A DNA stretch of 64,000 bases, taken from the NCBI RefSeq assembly GCF_000821085.1, contig NZ_CCXR01000001.1:1881001-1945000 (forward strand), written 5' to 3'. Of this stretch, positions 43,745 through 53,604 are shown one piece after another. Numbering within the stretch: the stretch's first letter is position 1; every line of letters begins with the position of its first letter. Source of the DNA: Bacillus sp. B-jedd. Lineage in GTDB: Bacteria > Bacillota > Bacilli > Bacillales > Cytobacillaceae. The translations under genes and the position numbers were made by a program. The notes beneath the pieces were generated by a model. It was given only the letters and a program-made list of their open reading frames with translations, did no database searches and was not told the origin of the DNA.

Positions 43745-46700
43745 TTGAAAAAAAGGGTTAAACGTCTAGTTTTCTTGTTTTATGCAATCATTATGGTGAT
43801 CAGTACCTTTTTGCCGCCTGCCGCTTCGGCAGCAAGTGGGGAAGGAAGTTCGGGTCAAAGTGTTCCAACTTCTTCTGTTAACAAAATCGATAGCAAGGTT
43901 TATGATCAGCTTGAGAAATCGGATGAGGTATCCTTTATCGTCACGCTTCGTGACCAAGTTGATGCTGCAGCGGTGAAGAAGGAAGCCGCTAAAAAGGCAA
44001 AGGGAAAAAGTGTTGCTGCGCAGCAAAAAAAGCACCTTGTCCGTTCTGAGGTGCTGACTGAGCTCAAAGCGAATGCCCATCAAAAACAGAGTAAGCTGCT
44101 TGAGGTGCTAGGGCAAGAAAAACAAAAGGGCAAGGTTAAAAAGTTCAAATCCTACTATATTATTAATGCGGTTTCTTTTACAGGCACAAAGGAAGCTGTT
44201 GAGAAAATCGCTTCTTTGAATGAAGTTGAGAAAATATATGTGGATGAAACGAGACAATTGGGACCTGAAGTGGAAGCGACTCAAAATGAGGTGGACACAA
44301 ATATTGAGTGGAACGTGAAGCAAGTAGGGACTCCTGATGCGTGGAAGGCGGGAATTGACGGAACCGGGACTGTTGTTGCGAGCATTGATTCCGGGGTTCA
44401 ATGGGACCACCCGGCCTTGAAAGAAAAATATCGAGGCTATCAGGCAGCCGACGGATCTGTGGATCATCAATATAGTTTCTTTGATGCCGTAAGCGGACAG
44501 GCAGCAGCCTATGATGATAAAGGCCACGGCACCCATGTAACCGGAACGATGGTCGGCAGCGAGCCGAACGGAAAGAACCAAATTGGCGTAGCCCCGGGGG
44601 CAAAATGGATCGCGGCCAAAGCGTTTAACGGCCTAGGGCAAGGGGCGGATTCCGATATATTGGAGGCAGCCCAATGGATTTTGGCACCTGGCAGCCGGGT
44701 CGATATGGCTCCAGATGTCGTAAACAATTCATGGAGCGGCGGTTCTGGGATAGACGAGTGGTTTATTGAAATTGTGCGCACATGGAGAGCATATGATATT
44801 TTCCCAGTTTTTGCGGCGGGAAATGCGTCACTTTTGCGACCAAACGGACCTGGAACGATTGCAACCCCGGCTAATTATCCAGAATCATTCGCAGTGGGTG
44901 CAAGCGATAAAGAAAACAAAATGGGAGACTTCTCGTTCCAAGGCCCATCACCGTATGGTGAAATAAAGCCTGACGTTACAGCTCCTGGAGTAAAAATTCG
45001 CTCTGCAGTTCCAGGCAGCGGCTATGAAGGCGGATGGAACGGTACCTCGATGGCGTCTCCTCATGTATCCGCAGCAGCAGCCTTATTGCGGCAGGCGAAT
45101 TCAAGCTTGACAGTGGACGAAATCGAGCAGATTTTGACCAAGACAGCGACTCCTTTAACAGATGCTACTTATTCGAAATCTCCAAATAACGGATATGGCC
45201 ACGGACTTCTGAATGTGTACGACGCAGTTCTTACCGTCACTGTCGGGATGGGAACAATCAAAGGGAATGTAACGGTTGAAGGAGAAGACTCGGAAAATCC
45301 AGCATTTGAACACACGCCAGTCACTGAGGCGGATGAAGGAATGCAAATTGATTTGTCCATCCTCGCAAGGGACAATGTCAGTGTTGAGTCCGTAGTCTTA
45401 AAGTATAAGGTGAATGATGGAGAATGGAAAACGGTGCAGGCTGAACGGACTTCGGGAAATCATTTATCAGGAGATTATTTTGCAAGCATTCCTGCAGGGG
45501 TGACAGAAGCAGGGACATTGACGTATCAATGGGTCATTACTGACTTCGTCGGAAATACGGTTAAAACTAATGAATATAATGTAACTGTGTCAAAAGGTTT
45601 GACAATCGGTTATTTCGAAGACTTCGAGACAGAACCTGTCGGCTGGGAGATTGTTGCTGAGGGCTCAACAACGAACTGGGAATGGGGAATCCCTACATCC
45701 GGTCCGAACAGTGCCGTATCCGGACAGAAAGTTTATGCTACCAAACTGGCCGGAAACTATACGAATGGAATGCGTGAAATGATTGTCATGCCGTCCATCG
45801 CCGTTCCGGAAGGGAAAACGTATTTACAGTTCAAGCAATGGCATAGCTTTGAAGTTTCTGCTTCGACTGGTACTGCCTATGACTATGGATATGTCATGGC
45901 ATCTCAAAACGGCCGGGATTGGAAGGCGCTATTAATGGTCAAAGGAGATTCGACTAAATGGGTGGATGCCCAGGTCGATTTATCCGCTTATGCAGGAGAA
46001 GGAGTGTATATTGCCTTCTATACATTTTCCGATCCCAGTACGACAAGGCCAGGCTGGTATATTGATGATGTTGCTTTATCCGCTGATTCTGTTGGGGCAG
46101 GCACCAGCACTGCTTCCGAAGTGGCTTTGGAACAAACAGTATCAATGAATTTAGGTACAGACGAGGCCGCAGAAAATCTTCCAACCTTATTGCCGCTGCA
46201 GGCTTTTGTCAGTGTTCCAGAAACAGGGAGGTCTTCCGCAACCAATCCGCAGAATGGCAGCTATGCATTTAGCCACCCGGGTGGGGAATACACCGTTGTC
46301 GCGGAATCCTACGGATATCACCCAAAGTCAAAGAAAGTTCAAATTGCAGGTAATGAAGATACAGTTGTCGACTTCACTCTTGAAGAGAAACAGACAGGCG
46401 TCATATCCGGCGTGGTCACAAATAAGCTGACAGGCGAACCAATCCAAGGGGCAAAAGTTTACTTGGTGGAGGATGCAAATATCGAGCCAGCTGTATCGGC
46501 AGCGGATGGTTCTTTCCAACTCACTGCTTTGGAAGGCACCTACACACTGAAGGTTTCTCATCCAATGCATTATCCGACCGACACAGCTATCACATTAGCT
46601 CCAAATGGCGAAACTTCACAAAATCTTTCGATGGATCCAATTTCAGGCCATTCCGAAACAATAGCGTATGATGATGGAACAGCGGAAGGATTAAATTATT

Positions 46701-47923
46701 TTCATACGAAAGGCAACGGCTGGGCTGTCAAAATGTCGCTTACTGAAGGTAAAACAAGAGGCGTTTTAACAGGCGGTTTATACAAATTTGACGGAGGCAA
46801 CCGTCCCGACCCAGGCGGCACGGAATTCCTTGTCGAAGTATATGATGCTTCTGGCCCGAATGGATCTACAGGCAACAAGCTGGCGGGACCATTTGACGCG
46901 AAGGCTATACGGTCTCATACTGAGTGGACACAGGTTGATTTAAGCGGTGAGGAAGTTGTCGTTCCAAGAGATTTTTACTTGGCATATGTTCAAAAGAATC
47001 CATTCCCGTACATTCCTGCGATCAATAAAGATACGAATGGCGCATGGTCGGGGAGAAGCTATTCGTATATTGATGGAGTCTGGAAACAAACCGTTAAATC
47101 AGATGGAAACTATATGATTCGCGCGGTTGTCTCGTACGATAACGCTGTTCCGGAAATCACCTCTCCGGAAGACCGTTCATTTACGGCGAATGGAGTCGTT
47201 AAGGTAGAAGGGAAGGGACAGCCAAATACGACTGTTCATTTATACAATAATGGAGTGGAAGCAGCGGTCGTCACGTCTAGTGAGGAAGGACGTTTTGCAG
47301 CAGATGTTACTTTGGCAGAAGGTGAAAATGTTATATCAGCGAAAGCGGTTCAAAGTTCTGGCCTGACCAGGGCGTCGATTCCGGTAACAGTCATTGTCGA
47401 TAAGACAAAACCGGTTGTTTCAATTGATTCCCCGGCAGACGGAGCTCAATCCAATACAACAACCGTTACTATAAAAGGTAAAGTTGAGGATCAATACCTT
47501 GATTCTGTTACTGTAAATGGGACTAAAGCGAAGGTTGCCGAGGGAGTCTTTGAAGCTGAACTTACGCTGGAGCAGGGCGAGAATTCTATTTCCGTTCAAG
47601 CAAAAGATTTGGCTGGCAATGAAACAACTGCGAAGGTAACTGTAAAAGTCGATTCGATTGCCCCGGTCATCACGATTGATTCACCAGTTGAAGGGGAAAC
47701 GACACACAAGAAATCGGTTACTGTCAAAGGGCAGGCAGTTGATGCAAATCTGCAGTTTGTCAGGGTAAACGGCAAAGAAATTGGTGTGAAGAATGGGGTC
47801 TTCAGCACAAATGTATCGTTAGAATCTGGCGAAAACATCATTCAGATTTGGTCTAAAGATACGTTTGGAAATGAAACATGGAAACAAGTGAAGGTCATTT
47901 ATACAAGTAAAAACGGCAAATAA
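43745..47923 (+). CDS. bpr: Bacillopeptidase F-like subtilase
   Basis: A 1392-residue secreted serine protease (B. subtilis Bpr is ~1430). Order: signal peptide ending near ASAASG (~30), inhibitor I9 propeptide (~55-175), S8 catalytic domain (~190-490) with Asp ~215 (SIDSGVQ), His ~261 (GHGTHVTGT) and Ser ~435 (NGTSMASPHV), then a MAM/immune-inhibitor-like domain (~620-780), a carboxypeptidase-regulatory-like domain (~890-960), and three bacterial Ig-like repeats (~1130-1390). TTG start with AGGAGG upstream. It degrades extracellular protein; no cell-wall anchor is seen. Confidence 0.93.
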   Translation: MKKRVKRLVFLFYAIIMVISTFLPPAASAASGEGSSGQSVPTSSVNKIDSKVYDQLEKSDEVSFIVTLRDQVDAAAVKKEAAKKAKGKSVAAQQKKHLVRSEVLTELKANAHQKQSKLLEVLGQEKQKGKVKKFKSYYIINAVSFTGTKEAVEKIASLNEVEKIYVDETRQLGPEVEATQNEVDTNIEWNVKQVGTPDAWKAGIDGTGTVVASIDSGVQWDHPALKEKYRGYQAADGSVDHQYSFFDAVSGQAAAYDDKGHGTHVTGTMVGSEPNGKNQIGVAPGAKWIAAKAFNGLGQGADSDILEAAQWILAPGSRVDMAPDVVNNSWSGGSGIDEWFIEIVRTWRAYDIFPVFAAGNASLLRPNGPGTIATPANYPESFAVGASDKENKMGDFSFQGPSPYGEIKPDVTAPGVKIRSAVPGSGYEGGWNGTSMASPHVSAAAALLRQANSSLTVDEIEQILTKTATPLTDATYSKSPNNGYGHGLLNVYDAVLTVTVGMGTIKGNVTVEGEDSENPAFEHTPVTEADEGMQIDLSILARDNVSVESVVLKYKVNDGEWKTVQAERTSGNHLSGDYFASIPAGVTEAGTLTYQWVITDFVGNTVKTNEYNVTVSKGLTIGYFEDFETEPVGWEIVAEGSTTNWEWGIPTSGPNSAVSGQKVYATKLAGNYTNGMREMIVMPSIAVPEGKTYLQFKQWHSFEVSASTGTAYDYGYVMASQNGRDWKALLMVKGDSTKWVDAQVDLSAYAGEGVYIAFYTFSDPSTTRPGWYIDDVALSADSVGAGTSTASEVALEQTVSMNLGTDEAAENLPTLLPLQAFVSVPETGRSSATNPQNGSYAFSHPGGEYTVVAESYGYHPKSKKVQIAGNEDTVVDFTLEEKQTGVISGVVTNKLTGEPIQGAKVYLVEDANIEPAVSAADGSFQLTALEGTYTLKVSHPMHYPTDTAITLAPNGETSQNLSMDPISGHSETIAYDDGTAEGLNYFHTKGNGWAVKMSLTEGKTRGVLTGGLYKFDGGNRPDPGGTEFLVEVYDASGPNGSTGNKLAGPFDAKAIRSHTEWTQVDLSGEEVVVPRDFYLAYVQKNPFPYIPAINKDTNGAWSGRSYSYIDGVWKQTVKSDGNYMIRAVVSYDNAVPEITSPEDRSFTANGVVKVEGKGQPNTTVHLYNNGVEAAVVTSSEEGRFAADVTLAEGENVISAKAVQSSGLTRASIPVTVIVDKTKPVVSIDSPADGAQSNTTTVTIKGKVEDQYLDSVTVNGTKAKVAEGVFEAELTLEQGENSISVQAKDLAGNETTAKVTVKVDSIAPVITIDSPVEGETTHKKSVTVKGQAVDANLQFVRVNGKEIGVKNGVFSTNVSLESGENIIQIWSKDTFGNETWKQVKVIYTSKNGK

Positions 47924-47937
47924 TCGTACAGTTCATT

Positions 47938-47981
47938 AAAAAGGATTGCCCTGTGTAAAAACGGGGTAATCCTATTTATTT
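47938..47981 (+). terminator. Terminator of bpr
   Basis: AAAGGATTGCCC / GGGGTAATCCT hairpin followed by ATTTATTTT. Confidence 0.82.
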
Positions 47982-48066
47982 TCTAAAGGCTGTCTTTTGC
48001 AAAAAGGTTAAAAAACTGTCGTTAGCATTGGAATAATATACAGTTTTACTTAATGGAGGAAGCGGA

Positions 48067-48150
48067 ATGATGGGTTGTATGATGCCAGGAGCAGAGCTTC
48101 CGGAGGACGGATTAAAGACCTTTGCATCGAAGAGAACTATCCAAAATTAA
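48067..48150 (+). CDS. Very small Met/Cys-rich ORF
   Basis: A 27-codon frame (MMGCMMPGAELPEDGLK...) with a good site (GGAGGA 6-8 nt upstream) and its own terminator. It may be a true microprotein, perhaps metal-binding because of the MMGCMM start, or the 5' stub of a lost gene. No family recognised. Confidence 0.35.
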   Translation: MMGCMMPGAELPEDGLKTFASKRTIQN

Positions 48151-48187
48151 AAAACCTGAAGTACCTTGCGAGACTTCAGGTTTTGCC
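48151..48187. terminator. Bidirectional terminator
   Basis: AACCTGAAGT / ACTTCAGGTT stem with A-rich 5' and T-rich 3' flanks, between the small ORF and the convergent 81-residue protein gene. Confidence 0.88.
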
Positions 48188-48199
48188 ATATGTATGAAT

Positions 48200-48445
48200 T
48201 TAAACTAATTGGAGCCAAAGTTCCACTTGCTTGCCAGCTTCAGGATGGATCGCTTTTAACGGTTCCACCAGGATCTCTGCTTTCTGATGCTTGAGTTCTT
48301 TTGCCAGTTCGGGCAGGTTATCGATCAAACCAAAATCAATCAGGTTCTGCATTGTATTCATCCGGAAAAAATCGGTCTCCCAGGTGTTGAAAATAAATGT
48401 ATCCATCAGCATTTCTACCATAATATCCAACTCGTACTCTCTCAA
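48200..48445 (-). CDS. Small acidic protein, unknown
   Basis: An 81-residue soluble protein (MREYELDIMVEMLMDTFIF...AELKH...EAGKQVELWLQLV), mostly helical. The TTG start at 48445 has AAGGGAG 8 nt upstream, which is better than the upstream frame start. No family recognised. Confidence 0.6.
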   Translation of the reverse strand: MREYELDIMVEMLMDTFIFNTWETDFFRMNTMQNLIDFGLIDNLPELAKELKHQKAEILVEPLKAIHPEAGKQVELWLQLV

Positions 48446-48549
48446 GATCGTAACTCCCTTCACCAGTATAGTTGCATTATCCGACAATTTTCGGGTGATG
48501 ACAACAAAACACTATCAAATTATTTCAATAACTTGGTTTGACAGTTAAG

Positions 48550-49020
48550 TATTTACGCAAAAGGAAGGTGAGCATCAACTGGCATGGCGTGCAGGTGAAC
48601 ACGCTTATAAAGTGTACTGAATCGTTAAAGCAGTTATGGGGCCATATCAAACTACAGGAAAGGTGGTTTCTTCAAAAGTGCTCTTGTTATTTACCGTTTC
48701 TGGCTTCACGTTAAGAGCTATTGATCGAAATTCCTGTACCGCTTTCATGAACCAATGAATGTGGCACCGCATATCGTGTATGTAGTGAAATGTACCCAAT
48801 ATTATCTTCTTGTCCACTCCTCAAAGGCAATCCATCCATTTTCCCCCTATCATCCACATACTAAATAATAGTATAATATCCTTTAAATAAACAAAATTCG
48901 ATATATTTTGTAAATATAGAAATATTTGAAAGAAAATAGAAACCTATTAAAAACTTATCCGTATAAAGAATTACATATTATATAGGTTGAATTTAATAAT
49001 TTCACAATTTAATTAGAAAG
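48550..49020. other. Gene-free stretch
   Basis: About 470 bp without a credible gene, with AT-rich sequence near 48860-49010. A few broken frames may be remnants, but nothing can be identified. Confidence 0.5.
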
Positions 49021-49022
49021 CT

Positions 49023-49153
49023 CGTTGATTGGAGCTCAGGCATGTAGACTCCTGCGGGATTGAGCAGCAAGGGGAGACCCCGCAGGAGCTTGCTCCGAGG
49101 AGGCTCCACTGATGCCCCGCGGAAAGCGAAATGCCCGGAGCGGAAATCAACAC
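49023..49153. repeat. Dispersed Bacillaceae GC-rich repeat
   Basis: About 130 bp, GC-rich in an AT-rich setting, with ends CGTTGATTGGAGC and GGAGCGGAAATCAACAC in inverted orientation. Internal blocks ACTCCTGCGGG, GAGACCCCGCAGGAG and CCCCGCGGAAAGCG match a non-coding repeat I know from many Bacillaceae genomes. It can fold into a long imperfect hairpin. It precedes the broken XpaC/VWA/TelA locus. Confidence 0.8.
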
Positions 49154-49313
49154 CTCGTTTACAAATGAATATTAATCTTTATGTCAACCTATATAGTTTT
49201 AAATCTCAAATCAATGATTTGGGATTTTTCAACCAGTTAAGTTGCTAAATTTTTACACAAGTGGAAGAATTAATATTATTATAATATTATAAATATTTTA
49301 GGGGGAGTGAAGG

Positions 49314-50048
49314 ATGTCGAAAATTTGGAAATTGATTGCGCTACTATTCGGGGTAACCCTTGCTAATGTGATTCTTCTTTCCCCTGGCTTTCTGGGGGTA
49401 AGGATTGCCGGCGGAAGTGCTCTTGAGACATCCTTTGGGGTGACGGTGCTGTTTGTCAGTCTCATTGTTATTCTTTACGGTATTTATGGATTCCTGTTCA
49501 AAAAAATTCCAACCGTACAGTTAAAAGAGCTAAAAACGAATGAGGATTATGTAAGAGCCCTTCAATCTTATCAAAATATCAAAGTATTAAGGGAAGATAT
49601 TGTGTTCGCTTTAGCGCAGGAGCTTCGATTAAAAAAGAAAAAAGGAGGGCTGCTGTCCCTTCTCGATGAACGATTCGACAAAACCGAATTAAGTTATCAA
49701 AAGTTCGCCAATGTCGTGGCAGAAGTAGAAAAGCTTTTCTATTTGAATATCCGCAATATCCTCAACAAAGTCAGTACATTCGATGAAACAGAGTACGAAA
49801 GCGTTACTGGAAAAAACACGAGCCGCTTCTCTAAAGAAATTCTCCAGGAAAAAAAGGAACTTTATAATGAATACCTTTCTTTTGTCAAAAATGCCGTGAA
49901 TATTAACGAGGAGATTCTCTTGTATATCGATAAACTCGTTTTGGAAATTTCAAAGCTGAACAGCATTGATATCGACGATATTGACAACATGGCCGCCATG
50001 CAGGAAATGGATGCATTGATTAAACAAACAAAACACTATAAATACTAG
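49314..50048 (+). CDS. XpaC-like membrane protein of a tellurite-resistance-type cluster
   Basis: A 244-residue protein with two N-terminal membrane segments (about 8-27 and 37-60) and a long helical cytoplasmic part with KEILQEKKELYNEYLSFVKNAV. It resembles the 5-bromo-4-chloroindolyl-phosphate hydrolysis (XpaC) proteins found beside VWA and TelA genes. The VWA gene follows 15 bp later, which supports the assignment. It seems intact although its two partners are broken. AGGGGGAGTG precedes ATG. Confidence 0.62.
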   Translation: MSKIWKLIALLFGVTLANVILLSPGFLGVRIAGGSALETSFGVTVLFVSLIVILYGIYGFLFKKIPTVQLKELKTNEDYVRALQSYQNIKVLREDIVFALAQELRLKKKKGGLLSLLDERFDKTELSYQKFANVVAEVEKLFYLNIRNILNKVSTFDETEYESVTGKNTSRFSKEILQEKKELYNEYLSFVKNAVNINEEILLYIDKLVLEISKLNSIDIDDIDNMAAMQEMDALIKQTKHYKY

Positions 50049-50063
50049 AAGGAGCACTGGCCT

Positions 50064-51530
50064 ATGAATAAAGGTAAATTTCTGATCGTTTCACTAATTG
50101 CTGCTGTTGTATTCTTTGGGATCGTCTATGCTGGCATAACCCTTACTTCAAATCTCGGAAAATCAAAGAAACAGATTACTGCTGAAAATGCCGAAACACA
50201 GCTGGATAGAATGTATTCCAAAATCGATGTGACAAAAGGAAAGCCCGCAAAAGGGCAAATCGATTTAAATCCAGTCGATCTTGCGGAAGAACTGCCGGAT
50301 ATTAATAAGTTTCCTGTGACCGTTGAAAATTCAACCGAGACATTTGTTGAAATCTTCTCTTCGCCAGAAAAATCAGGTAAAGGGAAGGATTCCTGGATTA
50401 ACGATGTGGCAAAAGACTACAACGCCGCAAAGTTCCAAGTGGATGGAAAGGTCGTCAGTGTGAAGGTTAGAAGCATTGCATCAGGTACAGCAACAGACTA
50501 TATCAAATCAGGAAAATATGTTCCAGAGGCTTTTACCCCGTCTAATGAGTTTTGGGGAGAGATGGTGAAAGAATGCGGGGTCACAACCGAATTGATTTCT
50601 AAAAGACTCGTCGGCAACGTGCCTGGCATTGTTATTAAGAAAAAGAAACATGAACAGTTAGTTGAGAAATATGGCTCTGTAAATGTAAAGGTTCTAACGG
50701 ATGCGATGGCAAACAATGAATTTGCCATGGGTTATACCGATCCATTCGCAAGTTCGACAGGTCTTAACCTCCTGCTGACCGCCTTAAACACTTTTGACAA
50801 ATCCAACCTTCTGGGCGATAAAGCAGTACAGGGTTTTGAGCAATTCCAATCGAATGTGCCTTTCACAGCTTCGACGACATTGCAGATGCGTGAAGGGCCA
50901 AATCCGGTGCATTGGATGGGTTCGTGCTTGAGTACCAGACATTTGTAAATTCACCTGATTTGAAGGATTCGTATGAATTCACGCCGTTTGGCGTCCGACA
51001 TGATAGTCCAATGTATGCGATTGGCGATATATCTGCTGAGAAAAAGCAAATCATTCAAAAGTTTGCTGAATTCGCCCAGCAATCAAAGTATCAGGATTTG
51101 GGGAAGAAAAACGGATTTAACGGTCTTGATTCTTATGCTTCCGAAATGAAAACAGTTGACGGCGCCACACTTACAGCTGCTCAAAAACTATGGAAAGAAA
51201 AGAAAAATGCCAATAAACCAATTATGGCTGTCTTTGTTGCAGATGTCTCCGGAAGCATGAATGGAGAACCAATGAACAGGATGAAAGAAAGCTTGTTAAA
51301 AGGCCAGAAATACCTTGGCAAAAACAACAGTATCGGATTGGTTACTTACTCAGATGATGTGACAATCAATTTGCCGATTGCGCCATTTGATACGAACCAC
51401 CAATCTCTGTTTGTTGGAGCTGTCGAAGGCTTGCAGGCAAATGGGGGAACGGCGACTTATGACGGGATTGTCGTCGCCATGAAAATGCTGAAGGATGAAA
51501 TGAAGAATACTGATCTCACTACGATGTACA
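50064..51530 (+). pseudogene. VWA-domain protein, frameshifted and 3'-truncated
   Basis: N-terminal membrane anchor (residues 5-27), a periplasmic-binding-like middle and a VWA domain. The frame shifts between about 50890 and 50905: before it the product reads TASTTLQMREG, after it in another frame SGALDGFVLEYQTF continues the same protein, so one base was lost or gained. The VWA domain has DVSGSM (MIDAS) and GGTATYDGIVVAMKML but then breaks at about 51530 and runs into the antisense of the convergent gene. It therefore lacks the last third of the domain. Confidence 0.82.
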
Positions 51531-51738
51531 AACCAACCAACCCTATTAGGATGGACAGTGAGATTGGAATGGTTCCTACCTCTTTTAAAGCTGTGCCGAA
51601 AATTCCGTACCTTCTATCCCAGCCTAGACCATCATTCCCTGTTAGCACTCGAGAATAGACCGACGCTGAAATCCAGGCAGAACCAAAGATAATGGAACTG
51701 ACCACTAAAAGCGTAAAACCTAAATTTATATTTTTCAT
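51457..51738 (-). pseudogene. Small membrane protein, 3'-truncated by a deletion
   Basis: A good start (GGGGGCGGTGAG before ATG 51738) and about 72 sensible residues with two membrane segments (7-28, 57-72) and GLGWDRRYGIFGTALKEVG. From about 51530 the frame continues as the antisense of the VWA gene, so the true 3' end was lost in the same deletion. Family unknown. Confidence 0.6.
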
Positions 51739-51807
51739 GCTCACCGCCCCCTTTACACTACTGTTTTTTGCCTCCAAAACCGATATCAAAAAGACTCCTA
51801 TATCATA

Positions 51808-52089
51808 TTAACTGCTTAAAAATTTCACTTCGTTTCCTTTTTCAAGCCGCTGAATCTGTTTTTCGCCTGTTTCAGCTAATTCTCTGAATTGGTTGATGGT
51901 TTCACGCATTTTCGGCAATGCTTGCTGTTTGTACGTGCTGATCGAGTCCATCGCCTCTATTACATCTGCAAAAGCGACCTTCAGTGTTTCAACCGAAACA
52001 CTTGATGACATTGCCTGCTTTTGAATTTCTACACCTTGCTCTTTCAACATTTTGCTTGTTCCTGCAATCAATTCGTTCGTTGTAGAACA
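51808..52089 (-). pseudogene. telA: TelA (toxic-anion-resistance) C-terminal remnant
   Basis: About 93 codons matching the end of TelA: TTNELIAGTSKMLKEQGVEIQKQA, DSISTYKQQALPKMRETINQF. A stop codon lies just before this and no start or N-terminal ~280 residues are present. The fragment is on the minus strand, opposite to its usual partners, so an inversion probably took place. Confidence 0.78.
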
Positions 52090-52113
52090 ACTAAATCACA
52101 ACTTTAGCAAAAT

Positions 52114-52143
52114 GAAAAAGCTGCCCTTGTGCAGCTTTTTTTG
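52114..52143. terminator. Terminator hairpin
   Basis: AAAAAGCTGC / GCAGCTTTTT stem with a short loop and T run; usable on both strands. Confidence 0.82.
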
Positions 52144-52169
52144 GTTATTATCCATCGGAGAATATCACC

Positions 52170-52520
52170 CTAATTGAAGTATGCTAAAGCAATAAATAAA
52201 AACGTCGTAGAATTAAAAATAGTGAACACGGTTAATATATATTCCTTCTTTACTCTTTCATATTTCCATTCCACAGATGCACGTATGATTAATAATATAA
52301 ACCAAAAGGAGATTATTAGGGGTAGAGTATCATCAATGAACCACAAACATACTAACACTGTAACTATTAGGATGCGTTCTATCCATTTATGAAACTTATT
52401 TACGGGCTTATTAAAACCCCAGATACTTTTCTCTATTTTTAATTTTTTTCTTAATAGCCAATCTGAAATTATCCCAGACACTAGATAAAGTACTAAAAAA
52501 TGTAGAATGGTTAACCTCAT
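52170..52520 (-). CDS. DUF4181-like membrane protein
   Basis: A 116-residue protein with four membrane segments and the family-type stretch VNKFHKWIERILIV ... RASVEWKYERVKKEYIL. I recall this pattern for DUF4181 of Bacillus. Function unknown. Low GC. Confidence 0.7.
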   Translation of the reverse strand: MRLTILHFLVLYLVSGIISDWLLRKKLKIEKSIWGFNKPVNKFHKWIERILIVTVLVCLWFIDDTLPLIISFWFILLIIRASVEWKYERVKKEYILTVFTIFNSTTFLFIALAYFN

Positions 52521-52581
52521 TATCTTACTAACTCCCTCATGTGAAATACATTTTATTAAATGTCTTAGTTTTACAGGGTTA

Positions 52582-52917
52582 TTAACTTTTTGGAGGAATG
52601 ACCCCTGTAAAAAGCAAAATAAACAGCACTAACCCCACGAGAAGGAAAAGAGCTGAAGCCGTGAAGATAGGTCCCTTTTTAAAGACTAGTGGTTCTTTTT
52701 TTAAGATTAATCCAGTTTGCCCGCTGATTTGGGAGGAATGAAATTCTGAGACCCTCCCGCCGCTGCTGGAAAATAAAAAAGAAACTGTCGCAAATAACAG
52801 ACCTGCAAAAAACATCAACTCAATAAAACGGACAGAAAATTTTACAGCCGCAAAGTATGTAATGACTGCCTCAACCACTAATGTCAAAAGAAATATAATG
52901 ATAGTTTTTATCTTCAT
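52582..52917 (-). CDS. Small membrane protein, unknown
   Basis: A 111-residue protein with three membrane segments (about 5-22, 30-50, 83-105) and a soluble loop FSSSGGRVSEFHSSQ. GGAGGGG precedes ATG 52917; the frame start upstream is not needed. No family recognised with confidence. Confidence 0.7.
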   Translation of the reverse strand: MKIKTIIIFLLTLVVEAVITYFAAVKFSVRFIELMFFAGLLFATVSFLFSSSGGRVSEFHSSQISGQTGLILKKEPLVFKKGPIFTASALFLLVGLVLFILLFTGVIPPKS

Positions 52918-53011
52918 AAAACCCCTCCAAATCTCCAAAAATAACTCACACCTATATTTTACCAGAAAAATTCGAAAATTTAACCTCTTACAAACAATAT
53001 TTAACTATAAT

Positions 53012-53037
53012 TGAAACAAATGGCGATTTATTTCGAC
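53012..53037 (+). promoter_or_regulatory. ECF-type promoter
   Basis: TGAAAC at 53012-53017, exactly 16 bp, CGAC at 53034-53037. This is the ECF sigma pattern (TGAAAC-N16-CGTC type) and lies 25 bp before the start codon of an ECF sigma gene, so autoregulation is likely. Confidence 0.78.
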
Positions 53038-53061
53038 TTGTTTTATAAAGGGGGGGAGTCG

Positions 53062-53604
53062 GTGGGGGAGCAAGTGGATATAGAGACCTTGTTTAAGGAT
53101 TACCATCGGGATATTTACCAGTTTTGTTTGTATTTCACAAATTCCGTCCAGGACGCTGAAGATATTACACAGGAAACGTTCATTAAAGCGATTAAAAATA
53201 TCGGGTCGCTATCGGATCCGGAACGGGGAAAATACTGGCTCTTGGCGATTGCGAGAAATACTGCCATTGATCATTTACGGAAAAGAAAGATGAAGGAGTT
53301 TCTTCCTGATTTTTTCGACAAAATCATTTCTGGCGACCAGTCACTGGACGAACAGATCCTTCGCAGGGAAGAGTGGGAAGAGGTGCATGATGCCTTACGA
53401 AAAATGAAACCACATTACCGGGCGATGATGATTTTAAGGGGAATCCAGGAACTGACCGTCAGCGAAACCGCTGAAATTCTCGGTATAACAGCATTGAAAG
53501 TACGGGTCGACTTCCATCGGGCCGTCAAGATTTTGAAAAAAGAAATGCAGGACAGGGATAGGAGGGTGATCAAGAATGAATACTCAAGACGAATTGACTC
53601 GTGA
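53062..53604 (+). CDS. ECF sigma factor
   Basis: A 180-residue sigma-70-family ECF factor with region 2 (DIYQFCLYFTNSVQDAEDITQETFIKAI, ~14-42) and region 4 (~115-165, LTVSETAEILGITALKVRVDFHRAVKIL). GTG 53062 is chosen since GGGGGGAG precedes it and the promoter would overlap the longer frame. It overlaps the next gene, an anti-sigma candidate, by 29 bp. Confidence 0.9.
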   Translation: MGEQVDIETLFKDYHRDIYQFCLYFTNSVQDAEDITQETFIKAIKNIGSLSDPERGKYWLLAIARNTAIDHLRKRKMKEFLPDFFDKIISGDQSLDEQILRREEWEEVHDALRKMKPHYRAMMILRGIQELTVSETAEILGITALKVRVDFHRAVKILKKEMQDRDRRVIKNEYSRRIDS

